NCBI GenBank assembly: GCA_002329205.1
Contig: DCTC01000001.1
Coordinates: 224,374 to 288,373 of the forward strand
Length of the DNA stretch: 64,000 nucleotides
DNA from: Candidatus Roizmanbacteria bacterium UBA1450
Lineage (GTDB): Bacteria; Patescibacteriota; Microgenomatia; UBA1406; GWC2-37-13
Direction: 5' to 3'
Shown: piece by piece, positions 15,925-25,384 of the stretch
Numbering within the stretch: the stretch's first letter is position 1
How the letters are laid out: the number at the start of each line of letters is the position of its first letter
Program-made: the position numbers and the translations under genes
Notes under the pieces: model-generated
Databases searched by the model: none
What the model saw: only the letters and a program-made list of their open reading frames with translations
Told to the model about the DNA's origin: nothing

Positions 15925-16683
15925 ATGGCAACTGATGCAATTACGCCAGAATACGAACAGGAAGCTGAAAAATTTTATAAAAAGCTTATTCAAATTCTTA
16001 AGACATTTAAACATCCATTTCTCATTGGAGGAACCTATGCTGTCAAATTTTATACTGGTATCGATCGCCCGACCAAGGATATTGACATCTTCTGCAAAGC
16101 CGGTGACTATCCGAAGATTTTAAAAAAATTTCAGGATCAGGGCTACCAAGTAGTATTAAAAGATGATAGATGGCTGGCAAAAGTATATAGCGGCACATAT
16201 TTTGCGGATATCATTTTCGGCTCAATTCCCAGTATGTGGCCGATTACCAATGGATGGATAGAGGCAGCTCCCATAGGAAAAATACTAGGTGAAGAAGTAC
16301 ATATTACTCCGCCTGAAGAACTTATCGTAAGCAAAGCATACCGTATGGGGAGAAGGAATTTTGACGGCGCTGATGTAACGCATATAATACTCAAATGCAA
16401 CAAAGATATGGACTGGAAACGATTGTTATCTCATATGGAACCGTATTGGGAGATCCTGCTAATCCATCTTCTGCTGTTTCGTTTTACGTATCCTGCCGAC
16501 CGGAACGCGATACCACGCTGGCTCATGGACGAGCTTATTTCACGGGTGCAGAATCAACTTGATATCCCATCACCTGAGGACAAAGTTTGCCGCGGATCTA
16601 TCCTGTCACACAAGCAATACGAAATTGCATATACAGACTGGGGCTACAAAGATATTTCACAGTTTTTTGAACGAAAATCATGA
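15925..16683 (+). CDS. Nucleotidyltransferase-fold protein (AbiEii/MNT-like), 252 aa
   Basis: The pol-beta-type nucleotidyltransferase core is visible: LIGGTYAVKF (about 33-42) followed by RPTKDIDIF (48-56), with Asp52 and Asp54 as likely metal ligands. Such stand-alone proteins occur in toxin-antitoxin and nucleotide-transfer roles; the substrate is unknown. The ATG at 15925 is chosen over an upstream ATG (15781) because a TACTAT box ends 6 nt before it and the upstream stretch overlaps the nadD promoter. The stop overlaps the next start (ATGA), so it is translationally coupled to a metallophosphoesterase. Confidence 0.75.
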   Translation: MATDAITPEYEQEAEKFYKKLIQILKTFKHPFLIGGTYAVKFYTGIDRPTKDIDIFCKAGDYPKILKKFQDQGYQVVLKDDRWLAKVYSGTYFADIIFGSIPSMWPITNGWIEAAPIGKILGEEVHITPPEELIVSKAYRMGRRNFDGADVTHIILKCNKDMDWKRLLSHMEPYWEILLIHLLLFRFTYPADRNAIPRWLMDELISRVQNQLDIPSPEDKVCRGSILSHKQYEIAYTDWGYKDISQFFERKS

Positions 16684-17384
16684 AAATCGCAGCAATGGCT
16701 GACCTACATATCAGAGAAGAGCAGGGGACATATTACAAAATATTTCAGGAAATTTCATCTCAGGCTGATGTGCTGCTGCTTTGTGGCGACCTTACTGATC
16801 GTGGATTGGAGAGCGAGGCACTTATTCTCAAAGAAGAGCTGCAAACATGGCAAAAACCGGTTGTTGCGGTTTTCGGGAATCATGATGTCGAAAGCGGAAA
16901 GGAGAATAAGCTCAAAGAAATATTTCATGATGCACGAATAAGTGTCCTTGATGGTTCATCTACCATCATCGATGATGTCGGTTTTGCCGGTATCAAAGGA
17001 TTTGGAGGCGGTTTTGACAGATATATGCTTACACCTTGGGGGGAGACCATTATCAAACAATTTGTTCAGGAAAGCCTGAATGAATCACTGCTTCTGGAAA
17101 ATGCACTGTCCAGGCTGACCACAAAAAAGAAGATAGTTCTCATGCATTATGCACCTACTCTGGACACTCTCAAAGGAGAACCACCCGAAATATTTCCATT
17201 TCTGGGCTGTTCGCGCCTTGCCAGTCCCGTCAACCGGTATGGTGCCGATGTGATTTTCCACGGACACGCACACCACGGATCCCTCAAGGGCAGTGTCGGA
17301 GAAAAAACACGGGTTTATAATGTTTCTCAGTCCGTTCTTATGAATAGGAGAAATGAAAAACCGTATCTGGTCATAGAAATCTGA
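16680..17384 (+). CDS. Calcineurin-like metallophosphoesterase, 234 aa
   Basis: All metal-binding blocks are present in order: ADLHI (7-11), CGDLTDRG (about 35-42), FGNHD (about 66-70), a later His in VLMHYAP and GHAHHG (about 202-207). It should hydrolyse a phosphodiester or phosphomonoester with two metals; the substrate is unknown. Its start lies inside the stop of the nucleotidyltransferase gene (4-nt overlap). The pair therefore links an enzyme that may add nucleotides to one that may remove them. Confidence 0.85.
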   Translation: MKIAAMADLHIREEQGTYYKIFQEISSQADVLLLCGDLTDRGLESEALILKEELQTWQKPVVAVFGNHDVESGKENKLKEIFHDARISVLDGSSTIIDDVGFAGIKGFGGGFDRYMLTPWGETIIKQFVQESLNESLLLENALSRLTTKKKIVLMHYAPTLDTLKGEPPEIFPFLGCSRLASPVNRYGADVIFHGHAHHGSLKGSVGEKTRVYNVSQSVLMNRRNEKPYLVIEI

Positions 17385-17402
17385 TATTTGTTACACTGAA
17401 GT

Positions 17403-17582
17403 ATGGAAACAATTATGGAATATATACATCACATCCTCGGATCAAATAAATATATCAAAGCGCTCCTGATCGGATTTGCCATTCTGTCTTTACTTAGTCT
17501 TATTGCGCTTCAGATTCTTCCATTCCTCATTTTTCTTCTGCTTGCGATCATTGTGTACCTCCAAATCCCAAAAAAACAATAA
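17403..17582 (+). CDS. Small membrane protein, 59 aa
   Basis: The ATG at 17403, 18 nt after the phosphoesterase, opens a 59-codon frame. It encodes a short polar N-terminus, one long or two short hydrophobic helices (about 20-54) and a basic C-terminus (PKKQ). It ends exactly where the convergent FAD gene ends. Position and hydrophobic profile are the only support, and the function is unknown. Confidence 0.5.
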   Translation: METIMEYIHHILGSNKYIKALLIGFAILSLLSLIALQILPFLIFLLLAIIVYLQIPKKQ

Positions 17583-18497
17583 TCATTCCTTTTGAAACGG
17601 TGCGTAGAGATCATAATTTACTGCCTGCGCTGCCATTGATCCCTCATGTGCTGCCGTTACTACCTGATGTGAAAATCTGTCAGTCACATCACCCGCGGCA
17701 TATACCCCTTCAATAGAGGTCCGCTGTTCATGACTTACCATAATGTAATAATCTTTATTCAATTTTACCTGAATCTGCTGTGCCAGTTCATAACAGGGGA
17801 TTGAACCCTGTTCATTGATAATAAACTCTGCCTGTATATGTAAACCGTTATCCAGGATTACTTCCTTCACAAAGCCGTCATTTCCATTGATTTTCCGTAT
17901 ACAGCGAGGATAGAAGGGGATACCTGCTTCCCGAAACCGAATTTTCCATTTCCGAGAAATCTGTTCTTTCCCTTGGTCAATATTGGTGACAAACACTATG
18001 TCTTTTGTAAAATTGAGAAACTGCATACAGGTGCATGCTGCCTCATTCGAACTACCAATAATCACAATTTTTTTGTCCGTCATTTTGTATCCGTCACAGG
18101 TGATGCACCAGAACATGGATTTCCCCACATACTTTTTCCACATATCAAAGTGCGGGAACAGGTCGGTTACGCCGGTTGCGAGAATAACTGTTTTGGACTC
18201 ATATGACCGGTATTTACCTTTCAATGTAAACATATGATCATGCTTTATTATCCGGATGATTTCATCATTCTGAAATTCAACGCCATATCGCTGTGCCTGC
18301 AATTTTCCCCGCCGGCGCAGTTCCCGCGCATCAATTCCTTCTGGGAATCCTAGGTAATTTTCGTTGTGCTGAGAAAAAGAGGATCGGCCTTCTTCATTGT
18401 CCACGACTATGACATACCTGTTGAAGCGGCCAAGATATATTGCGGCAGATAATCCCGCAGGTCCACCGCCTACAATAACGCATTCATAGACTTTCAT
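17583..18497 (-). CDS. FAD-dependent thioredoxin-reductase-like oxidoreductase
   Basis: The protein is 304 aa from the ATG at 18497. It has an FAD-binding GGGPAG (about 10-15), a redox CxxC pair Cys131-Ile-Thr-Cys134 in a TrxR-like position, a second Rossmann segment (VIIGSSNEA, about 143-151) and the C-terminal GVYAAGDVT (about 265-273). The second nucleotide-binding loop reads GSSNEA rather than the standard GGGDSA, so NADPH use is uncertain. A TATAAT box ends 6 nt before the ATG, predicting a leaderless mRNA. It lies just downstream of the copper operon on the same strand but has its own promoter; it might supply reducing power to thiol partners. Confidence 0.85.
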   Translation of the reverse strand: MKVYECVIVGGGPAGLSAAIYLGRFNRYVIVVDNEEGRSSFSQHNENYLGFPEGIDARELRRRGKLQAQRYGVEFQNDEIIRIIKHDHMFTLKGKYRSYESKTVILATGVTDLFPHFDMWKKYVGKSMFWCITCDGYKMTDKKIVIIGSSNEAACTCMQFLNFTKDIVFVTNIDQGKEQISRKWKIRFREAGIPFYPRCIRKINGNDGFVKEVILDNGLHIQAEFIINEQGSIPCYELAQQIQVKLNKDYYIMVSHEQRTSIEGVYAAGDVTDRFSHQVVTAAHEGSMAAQAVNYDLYAPFQKE

Positions 18498-18537
18498 GAA
18501 GCGATTATAAAGAAGTATTGTCAATAAGACGTAATAA

Positions 18538-20925
18538 TTACTTCACTAAGTATCGCAATCTCAAACTATTGAAAACAACGCTTATGGAACTAAAAGCCAT
18601 CGCCACACTGGCAATAATGGGGGAGAGAAGTAATCCATAAGGAACTAGCAGTATTCCGGCAGCTACCGGTATACCGACGACATTGTAGCCAAATGCCCAA
18701 AACAGATTTTGTTTAATGATTTGAAGCGTTTTTTTGGAGACGTCAATTGACTCTACAACTTTGTCAAGCGTTCCTTTAATGAGCACGATATCTCCTGTAG
18801 CTATTGCCACATCGGTTCCCGTTCCCATTGCAATTCCTACATCAGCCTGGGCGAGTGCAGGCGCGTCATTGATACCGTCACCGACCATCGCCACCAAGGT
18901 GCCGTTTTTCTGAAGTTCTTTTACTTTTGCTGCTTTATCTCCCGGCAATACTTCGGCCAACACTTCCGTGATACCCAATTCTGTACCGACTGCATGAGCC
19001 GTCACCGTATTGTCACCCGTAATCATCACCGTTTTTAACCCCATTTCCTTTAATTTACGTACTGCCTCTTTGGCATCTTCTTTTATGGTGTCTGCTATCC
19101 CGATGACCCCGACTACATTGCCGTCTACTGCCATAAATGATACCGTTTGGGCTTTTTTGCGCAATTCTTCCGCTTTCTTCAAAAACCGATCCGGTAATGA
19201 AATCGATTTCTCTTTCATAAGACGTTCCGTTCCCACCATCACCTGTTTTCTGTCGATAACAGCTTCCACACCTTTGCCGGAAATGTCATTGAATTTCGCA
19301 ACTTTTTTGGCTAGTGAGGTTCCTTGCATTTGCAGATAATTCACTACGGCTTCTGCCAGAGGATGATGAGATTCTTTCTCGATTGAGTAGAGGAGAGGTA
19401 TAAACTTCGAATCGACATCAAGCTCCTGCACTTCGGGCTTGCCTTTTGTTAGTGTTCCTGTTTTATCAAAAACAATCGTATCTAGTTTGTGTGCGACTTC
19501 AAGAGCCTGTGCATCCTTGACGAGAATTCCCTGTTGAGCTGCTTTTCCTGTGCCTACCATAACAGCCGTGGGTGTCGCCAATCCGAGTGCACAAGGGCAA
19601 GCAATAATAAGGATTGTGATAGCAATATATGTCGAAAGCTGAAATGAATTTTCTCCTGCAATAAATCCTAATTGAGGGGCAATAAAGTACCAAAACAGCC
19701 ATGCTGCCGCTGCAATAACAATAACTGTCGGGACAAATACAGAAGAAACTTTGTCTGCCAATTTTTGAATAGGAGCCTCAGTAGCCTGTGCCTCTTCAAC
19801 CAGCTGGATAATTTGCGCAAGTAGCGTATCTGAACCCACCTTTGTTGCTTTATATCGGAATGTTCCAGAAGTATTGATGGTCGCGCCGATCACGTCATCT
19901 CCTACTTTCTTTTCTACGGGCAATGATTCACCGGTTACCATTGATTCATCGATAGTCGAATTTCCTTCCACAACAACACCATCAACAGGTAACTTTTGTC
20001 CAGGTTTGACAATAATAATATCGTTTACAACAACCTGATCTACCGGAACAGTCACTTCCTTGCCGTCACGGATGACCACCGCATCCTTCGCTTGAAGTTT
20101 GAGCAGTGCCTTTATTGCATCAGCAGCTTGTCCTTTTGAACGCATTTCCAGCAGTCGTCCGAGCATTATAAAGAAAATAATAAAAACGGCAGCTTCATAA
20201 TATACATCTGTACCACCTTCAACTCCGGCAAATGCCTGCGGATAGAAAGTCACGACGGTGGAGTAGAGCCATGCCGTAAAGGTGCCGATCGCGATAAGCG
20301 TATCCATATTTGAAGATTTTACTTTGGCCGCTTGTATTGCGCTGTCAAAGATATCTTTTCCTCCAATAAAAAGTATCGGGGTCGCAAGCAAAAACTGCAG
20401 CAAATAAAATAAGGGAATAGAAACTCCGGCATTGTCTATAGTTAAATCCCCAAACAGCATTATTGGATCAGAAAATCCAAACTTCATCCCGAAAAGCATC
20501 CAGAACATAATTCCTATGAAGGGAATCGATCCTAAACCAATCCATGTAACTTTCTTTTTAAGATTCTGATACAATTCGTTCCTCATTTGTTCATCCAAAG
20601 GGATTCCATGATCATGATGGGCTGACATATCGTGTCCCTGATGCTCATCCTGCATTGCATGTTCTTCGATCTTTTTAGCTTCCGGGGGTGAAGCCAATAC
20701 TGTCTTCCCTTCATCAGTATCCACAAGTTTATACGATCCGGCACTGGCTACAGCTTTTTTTAGCATATCAACTGTCACTCTTGAGTCATCATACTCCACC
20801 GACATTTTCTCAGCGGCGAAGTTTACCTTTACGGATGAAACGCCTGCAACGTCACCCACCATTTCTTCAATTAGTGCTTTACAGGAAGCACAATGCATAC
20901 CGACTATCGGAAATATTTTTTTCAT
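18538..20925 (-). CDS. copA: Copper-translocating P1B-type ATPase
   Basis: CopA exports Cu+ across the cytoplasmic membrane at the cost of ATP. An N-terminal HMA domain holds GMHCASC (Cys12, Cys15). A His-rich stretch (about 88-110) follows, then the membrane helices, the phosphatase loop, the CPC ion motif (IACPCALG, about 441-448), the phosphorylated Asp in DKTGTLTKG (about 484-492), an HP dipeptide near 522 and GDGINDAP (about 682-689). At 795 aa it is full length. It is the third gene of the csoR operon; only 3 nt separate it from the preceding stop. Confidence 0.96.
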   Translation of the reverse strand: MKKIFPIVGMHCASCKALIEEMVGDVAGVSSVKVNFAAEKMSVEYDDSRVTVDMLKKAVASAGSYKLVDTDEGKTVLASPPEAKKIEEHAMQDEHQGHDMSAHHDHGIPLDEQMRNELYQNLKKKVTWIGLGSIPFIGIMFWMLFGMKFGFSDPIMLFGDLTIDNAGVSIPLFYLLQFLLATPILFIGGKDIFDSAIQAAKVKSSNMDTLIAIGTFTAWLYSTVVTFYPQAFAGVEGGTDVYYEAAVFIIFFIMLGRLLEMRSKGQAADAIKALLKLQAKDAVVIRDGKEVTVPVDQVVVNDIIIVKPGQKLPVDGVVVEGNSTIDESMVTGESLPVEKKVGDDVIGATINTSGTFRYKATKVGSDTLLAQIIQLVEEAQATEAPIQKLADKVSSVFVPTVIVIAAAAWLFWYFIAPQLGFIAGENSFQLSTYIAITILIIACPCALGLATPTAVMVGTGKAAQQGILVKDAQALEVAHKLDTIVFDKTGTLTKGKPEVQELDVDSKFIPLLYSIEKESHHPLAEAVVNYLQMQGTSLAKKVAKFNDISGKGVEAVIDRKQVMVGTERLMKEKSISLPDRFLKKAEELRKKAQTVSFMAVDGNVVGVIGIADTIKEDAKEAVRKLKEMGLKTVMITGDNTVTAHAVGTELGITEVLAEVLPGDKAAKVKELQKNGTLVAMVGDGINDAPALAQADVGIAMGTGTDVAIATGDIVLIKGTLDKVVESIDVSKKTLQIIKQNLFWAFGYNVVGIPVAAGILLVPYGLLLSPIIASVAMAFSSISVVFNSLRLRYLVK

Positions 20926-20928
20926 ATG

Positions 20929-22305
20929 TTATTTAACAGTAACTAATACAGGTGGGACCATCCCCATCGTGCAGCTGATTTTATACGTTCCCGGCTGCGG
21001 GGTAAACTCAGCTGTCGAGGTAGGGGTGTTGAGATATAGAACGTCATCATACAATCCGCCCAGCCACATGGCCTGAGCACACCCGGCGACATTAAAATTG
21101 GTAACGGTGAGTTTTGTCGGAATACCGGCCTGGAGAGTCAGATTTTTCGGAAAATACTCAAATTGACGGGCCTCCATATTCACCTGCTGGTATTGATTTT
21201 CACCTTCCCCGACAATCTCTACTCCCAACCCCTGCGGGACAGACTGGACATTTGATTTTGCAAAGATATCACTGAGACTGACAAATCCGAGTACATTCAA
21301 TTGAGAATTCACATTATAGACTCCGAAGAGAAGAATAAATAAACCGGCGATTAAATTGAATGTTCCGCCGAGAGAAGTACTTTTTTGAAACTTTAAACTT
21401 GAAAAACTGATACCCGCCAGGACAGGCAATGTGCCCAGTGCAAAAGCAGACATCATAACAGCACTTGTCAGAAAATTACCGGTAGTCAGAGCAATACTTT
21501 GTGCCATAAGCGTAAAACCACACGGCAAAAAGAAGGTGAGCGCTCCCGATACAAACGGCATATATTTCCCTTTGAAATTCCGTTCATCAGCAGCATAGCT
21601 GGAAAGGAAACGCGGGAATCCGAGACGGATTTTTTTTGCCCAGGAAACGCCGAGCATTTGCAATGCGACGACAACCATAACAAGCGATACAGCTATGATA
21701 AGAACAGCCGTAAACTGAAGTGATATCTGAAAAAAAGAACCGATAAGTCCCAAGATACCGCCTAATAAAGCGAATGAGAGCAATCGGCCGACATTAAAAA
21801 GAACAAAAGGAGTAACCCGTTTGTCTTCATCTACACCGCCGTATAACTCATTCCACTGCTTGGACATAGCCAGTAGAACACCGCCTACCAGTGCGGCGCA
21901 GCTCGAAAGGCTCGCAACAATACCCAACCCGAAAAAGGCGGGGAGTGAAGAACTGTCATTCAAGGTAAAACGGGCAAATATTTTGGTATCTTCGATAATG
22001 ATATAAAGTACGGTAAATAAAATCAGAATAACAAGAGCCTGTGTCCAGGTACTTTGGTTCATTGTCGCAATACCTGTTTGATGCGCAGAAAATGAATACC
22101 CTAGATCAGCAAACTGATCATTCAAATCATCGATTTGAGGTTTGTGCCCTTTTTGATAGGAAATTGTAACAGTCTTGTCGTTCAGAGCTGCTGTTACTTC
22201 CCGGACTCCTTTTAATTTCGAAATCTTTTTTTGCAATAATATTTCACAGGAACCGCAATGCATACCGGAAACAAAATATGTACAAGATATATTTTTATGG
22301 CTCAT
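20929..22305 (-). CDS. HMA / TauE-DsbD-like membrane / cupredoxin-like fusion protein
   Basis: This is a 458-aa three-part protein. Residues 1-70 are an HMA metal-binding domain (SGMHCGSC, Cys17 and Cys20). Residues about 85-330 hold six to seven helices of the sulfite-exporter/DsbD-like superfamily. Residues about 360-458 form a cupredoxin-like domain with candidate ligands in VAGCAQAMW and ISCTMGM. Proteins of this layout accompany CopA in other bacteria and are thought to handle copper outside or within the membrane. It lies 3 nt from both csoR and copA, clearly one operon. Confidence 0.85.
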   Translation of the reverse strand: MSHKNISCTYFVSGMHCGSCEILLQKKISKLKGVREVTAALNDKTVTISYQKGHKPQIDDLNDQFADLGYSFSAHQTGIATMNQSTWTQALVILILFTVLYIIIEDTKIFARFTLNDSSSLPAFFGLGIVASLSSCAALVGGVLLAMSKQWNELYGGVDEDKRVTPFVLFNVGRLLSFALLGGILGLIGSFFQISLQFTAVLIIAVSLVMVVVALQMLGVSWAKKIRLGFPRFLSSYAADERNFKGKYMPFVSGALTFFLPCGFTLMAQSIALTTGNFLTSAVMMSAFALGTLPVLAGISFSSLKFQKSTSLGGTFNLIAGLFILLFGVYNVNSQLNVLGFVSLSDIFAKSNVQSVPQGLGVEIVGEGENQYQQVNMEARQFEYFPKNLTLQAGIPTKLTVTNFNVAGCAQAMWLGGLYDDVLYLNTPTSTAEFTPQPGTYKISCTMGMVPPVLVTVK

Positions 22306-22308
22306 GAT

Positions 22309-22575
22309 TTATTTGTATTTATAAATTTTAACTAACTCCTTGATCAATTGTTCCTGTTTACCGGTACGCACCTGATCAATAGCACACGTATTCAAATGCT
22401 CTTCCATAATAGTGGAATCTATTGATTTGAGTGCTTTCTGAACTGCACGGGATTGCAATAGAATATCTATGCAGTACGTGTCATCTTCGACCATATGGAT
22501 AATTTTTTCCAGATGTCCGCGGACAATTTTCAGACGATGCAGGAGTCTGTGTTTATTATTTTTTATCTTTACCAT
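22309..22575 (-). CDS. csoR: Copper-sensing repressor CsoR
   Basis: The protein is an 88-aa all-helical member of the CsoR/RcnR family. The Cu(I) ligands Cys35, His60 and Cys64 are all present, matching the x-Cys-His-Cys pattern of true CsoR. When Cu+ binds, the repressor leaves DNA. The ATG at 22575 fits the family; the frame is open upstream to 22725 but that extension would cover the promoter and operator. It is the first gene of csoR-HMA fusion-copA and should autoregulate the operon. Confidence 0.93.
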   Translation of the reverse strand: MVKIKNNKHRLLHRLKIVRGHLEKIIHMVEDDTYCIDILLQSRAVQKALKSIDSTIMEEHLNTCAIDQVRTGKQEQLIKELVKIYKYK

Positions 22576-22608
22576 AGATGTTACTTTATTGTTAACTCTT
22601 CCAAATAT

Positions 22609-22664
22609 TTTAATCCCCATCGGGGGGATTAAATAATCATAAATTATCTCCTGATTAATGTCAA
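22609..22664 (-). promoter_or_regulatory. csoR operon promoter and CsoR-type operator
   Basis: On the minus strand TTGACA (plus-strand 22659-22664), a 17-bp spacer and TATGAT (22636-22641) form a strong promoter. Just downstream, covering the expected transcription start, lies a perfect inverted repeat TTTAATCCCC-ATCGG-GGGGATTAAA (22609-22633). G/C-rich inverted repeats of this kind are known CsoR/RcnR-family operators. Confidence 0.82.
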
Positions 22665-22704
22665 GAGTATTGACGATACATGAATTTATGATGAGAATAT
22701 AAAT

Positions 22705-23208
22705 ATGGACACAATTTCCTGTCAATTGCTCAATGCAGATCTTCAGAGATGGGTAGAGTTATTTCTCGTGATAAGCTTCCTGACCGCATATACAATTCAT
22801 GCTGTGAGTTACTTCATGACGGCCAACCAGTTGAGAAAAGCAGGATCAGGTCACATTGATCGAGCAGCAACATTGTTGTATTTCATCGGTTTTGCTGTAT
22901 CTTGTTATTTTGTTATCAAGATTTTATTTGTCTTTATCAATACAAATAGAATGAATTCAGAGGATTTACTCCTTCAACTGATAGTAATTCCTGCGTTCCT
23001 TCTTCTGTTTATGCTTTATACAGCATGGAACAAATCCATATCCTTATACCTCAGATACCTCATAATTTTAGGATATGCCGTATTATTCATCCCGATTTTT
23101 TCATTAGGCAGTATTTTCTTTTTTGAGCAGATATTTTATAAAAGGAGAGTCTGTTTCGGAATTACCTGTCCGGTCAATTGTTCTCAACTCGATGGTTTGC
23201 AATATTAA
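22705..23208 (+). CDS. Hypothetical membrane protein, 167 aa
   Basis: About four hydrophobic segments (near 16-38, 54-80, 88-106 and 113-140) are followed by a short C-terminal tail with two Cys (CFGITCPVNC, about 150-159), which could bind metal or form a disulfide. It is divergent from the copper operon, with starts about 130 nt apart. It might share that control, though the operator is on the csoR side. No family recognised. Confidence 0.55.
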   Translation: MDTISCQLLNADLQRWVELFLVISFLTAYTIHAVSYFMTANQLRKAGSGHIDRAATLLYFIGFAVSCYFVIKILFVFINTNRMNSEDLLLQLIVIPAFLLLFMLYTAWNKSISLYLRYLIILGYAVLFIPIFSLGSIFFFEQIFYKRRVCFGITCPVNCSQLDGLQY

Positions 23209-23284
23209 CAGTATCTGACGTTGTAAAAAACAACGGAAAATGCTAAACTGATACCAGCTTCTTTTTTTCTGCAATTATTTACCT

Positions 23285-24664
23285 ATGACCTTTTCCTTTG
23301 TAGACATTGAAACAACAGGTACTCACTTGCGCCACGATCGTGTCATTGAGATCGGAATTCTCCGTGTAGAAAACGGAAAGTTAGTCTCTACATACAACCA
23401 ACTGATCAATCCTCAGACACATATTTCGCCTTTTATTACGCAGATGACTGGTATCCACCAGGAAGATCTTGAAGATGCACCAACTTTTGATTTGATAAAA
23501 GATGAAATTTATGAATTGCTGCAGGATTCAATTTTCGTTGCCCATAATGTCCGTTTTGATCACGGGTTTCTCAAAAATGAATTTCGAAGATATGAACTTG
23601 ATTTATCTTTGAAGCAATTGTGTACCGTGAAATTATCACGTGCATTATTTCCCGAACATCGTCATCACAATCTGGATGCGATTGTGCATCGGTTCGGGTT
23701 TCAAATTAAAAATAGACACAGGGCGTTTGATGATGCCGAAATTCTCTGGAAATTTTATCAGGCAGTGGAAATGCAGTATCCCGAAGATAGACTTTCTCAC
23801 ATGCTGAAAACACTTATTCAAAAACCGTCGATTCCTGCAAAACTTCCGATCGGGGAAGTTGATACGCTCCATGAAGGTCCCGGTGTTTATATTTTTTATG
23901 GCGAAGGTGATCTCCCGTTATACATAGGTAAAAGTAAAAATGTCCGAAAACGGGTGCTATCCCATTTTTCTTCGGATCATACATCGAGTAAGGAAATGAA
24001 TATCTCCCAGCAAATCTCACGAATTGAAACCATACCGACAGCAGGTGAACTGGGGGCACTATTGAAAGAAGTAGAACTTATTAAAAAAATGAATCCTGTT
24101 TATAACCAACAGCTACGACGACAAAATCAACTGACTGTATTGAAAAAAATAGTCAACGAAGATGGATACAACAGCGTGACTATCGAAAAAGTAACATCTA
24201 TCAATACGGATGATTTACACCAAATTATCGGCGTTTTCCGCAGTTCAAAACAGGCAAAAGAGCTGTTGCAGGCAAAAGCGACAGAATATCAGCTGTGTGA
24301 AAAACTACTGGGAACAGAGAAAACATCCGGCGCCTGTTTCGGCCACAAGCTTGAAAAGTGCAAGGGAGCATGCATCAAAAAAGAAAAGCCTCTTGCATAC
24401 AATATCAGATTTATTGAAGCCCTGGGTAGTAGAACAATCAAGACATGGCCTTTTGACGGACCGATCTGTATTCATGAAGAAGATACAGTAGAACATCTCC
24501 GGGATGATTTCATTATCGATAAATGGTGTCTCATTACCGATACCCATGATGAAAGATATTTCGATTATGATATTTATAAAATTCTTATTCGGTATATTTT
24601 TTCAACAAGAAACCAGATTAATATTAAGATTGTTAAAGACACGCATCAACCTTTCCAGATATAG
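23285..24664 (+). CDS. DnaQ-like 3'-5' exonuclease fused to GIY-YIG (UvrC/Cho-like) nuclease
   Basis: Residues 1-165 are a DEDDh exonuclease: FVDIETTG (5-12), HNVRFDHGF (about 86-94) and HRAFDDAE (about 142-149). Residues about 190-290 form a GIY-YIG endonuclease: GPGVYIFYGEG (about 199-209) and YIGKSKNVRKR (about 214-224), with the later Glu near 268 and Asn near 275. A Cys-rich segment (CFGHKLEKCKGAC, about 351-363) corresponds to the region after the UvrC nuclease domain. This fusion is known in several bacteria and is related to Cho, which makes the 3' incision in nucleotide excision repair. Length 459 aa, no UvrB-binding helicase parts. Confidence 0.9.
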   Translation: MTFSFVDIETTGTHLRHDRVIEIGILRVENGKLVSTYNQLINPQTHISPFITQMTGIHQEDLEDAPTFDLIKDEIYELLQDSIFVAHNVRFDHGFLKNEFRRYELDLSLKQLCTVKLSRALFPEHRHHNLDAIVHRFGFQIKNRHRAFDDAEILWKFYQAVEMQYPEDRLSHMLKTLIQKPSIPAKLPIGEVDTLHEGPGVYIFYGEGDLPLYIGKSKNVRKRVLSHFSSDHTSSKEMNISQQISRIETIPTAGELGALLKEVELIKKMNPVYNQQLRRQNQLTVLKKIVNEDGYNSVTIEKVTSINTDDLHQIIGVFRSSKQAKELLQAKATEYQLCEKLLGTEKTSGACFGHKLEKCKGACIKKEKPLAYNIRFIEALGSRTIKTWPFDGPICIHEEDTVEHLRDDFIIDKWCLITDTHDERYFDYDIYKILIRYIFSTRNQINIKIVKDTHQPFQI

Positions 24665-24696
24665 TACTAATACTGGCAAAATCTTTCATCGATCGT

Positions 24697-24702
24697 TATA
24701 AT
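24697..24702 (+). promoter_or_regulatory. -10 box (TATAAT) for the 24.7-28.8 kb gene cluster
   Basis: TATAAT ends 8 nt before the ATG at 24711. It is preceded directly by CGATCGTT, an 8-base half of the lexA palindrome; this may be chance. Confidence 0.5.
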
Positions 24703-24710
24703 GAACAGGT

Positions 24711-25376
24711 ATGGAAACAAAAAAGATTCTTCTCATAATCGGTTCGGTGATCGGCTTGTTGGCATTTCTGTTCGGAGCCTACTACTTTACCAGTCAACCG
24801 CAGCAAACCTATTTCGAACAATTGACACAAGTCAAAGAAACTGATCATACAAAATGGTCAAAAAATAATAAGATACTCCTGCATGAATTCAGTGATTTTC
24901 AATGTCCAGCTTGTGCATCTTATTACGGCTTATTTAAATCATTTGAAGAAAATCCTGAGAACAAGGACATTATGGAACAGGTCACCTTTATTTATCGCAA
25001 TTTCCCGTTGGATCAAATTCATCCCAACGCGCGAGAGGCAGCATATGCAGCCGAAGCAGCAGCCAATCAAAATGCATTTTTCATATATCATGATCTTCTT
25101 TTCGAAAAACAAACGGAGTGGGAAAATGCAGGTGATCCATCTGCCTTATTCCTCAAATATGCTGAGGATCTTGAGCTGAATGTCGAACAGTTTCAGAAAG
25201 ATTACGAATCAGATGAAATACAAGATCGTGTCCAGGCTGATTATCTTTCGGGAGTAGATGTGGACGTCCAAGGTACACCCACCTTTTATCTCAACGGCTA
25301 CAAAATCCGTAGCCCACAGACACCCGAAGAGTTAAGACAGATTCTTCTCTCGGAGATACAAAAAGCTTCAAACTAA
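24711..25376 (+). CDS. DsbA-like thiol oxidoreductase, membrane-anchored
   Basis: An N-terminal signal anchor (about 6-27) precedes a thioredoxin-fold domain with the active site FQCPACAS (Cys65 and Cys68) and the cis-Pro loop VQGTPTFYLNG (about 184-194). This matches the DsbA/BdbD-type group that makes disulfides in exported proteins. It has a near-leaderless promoter and is followed 8 nt later by the alpha/beta hydrolase gene in the same direction. No DsbB or VKOR partner is seen in this window. Confidence 0.88.
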   Translation: METKKILLIIGSVIGLLAFLFGAYYFTSQPQQTYFEQLTQVKETDHTKWSKNNKILLHEFSDFQCPACASYYGLFKSFEENPENKDIMEQVTFIYRNFPLDQIHPNAREAAYAAEAAANQNAFFIYHDLLFEKQTEWENAGDPSALFLKYAEDLELNVEQFQKDYESDEIQDRVQADYLSGVDVDVQGTPTFYLNGYKIRSPQTPEELRQILLSEIQKASN

Positions 25377-25384
25377 GAAGTACC

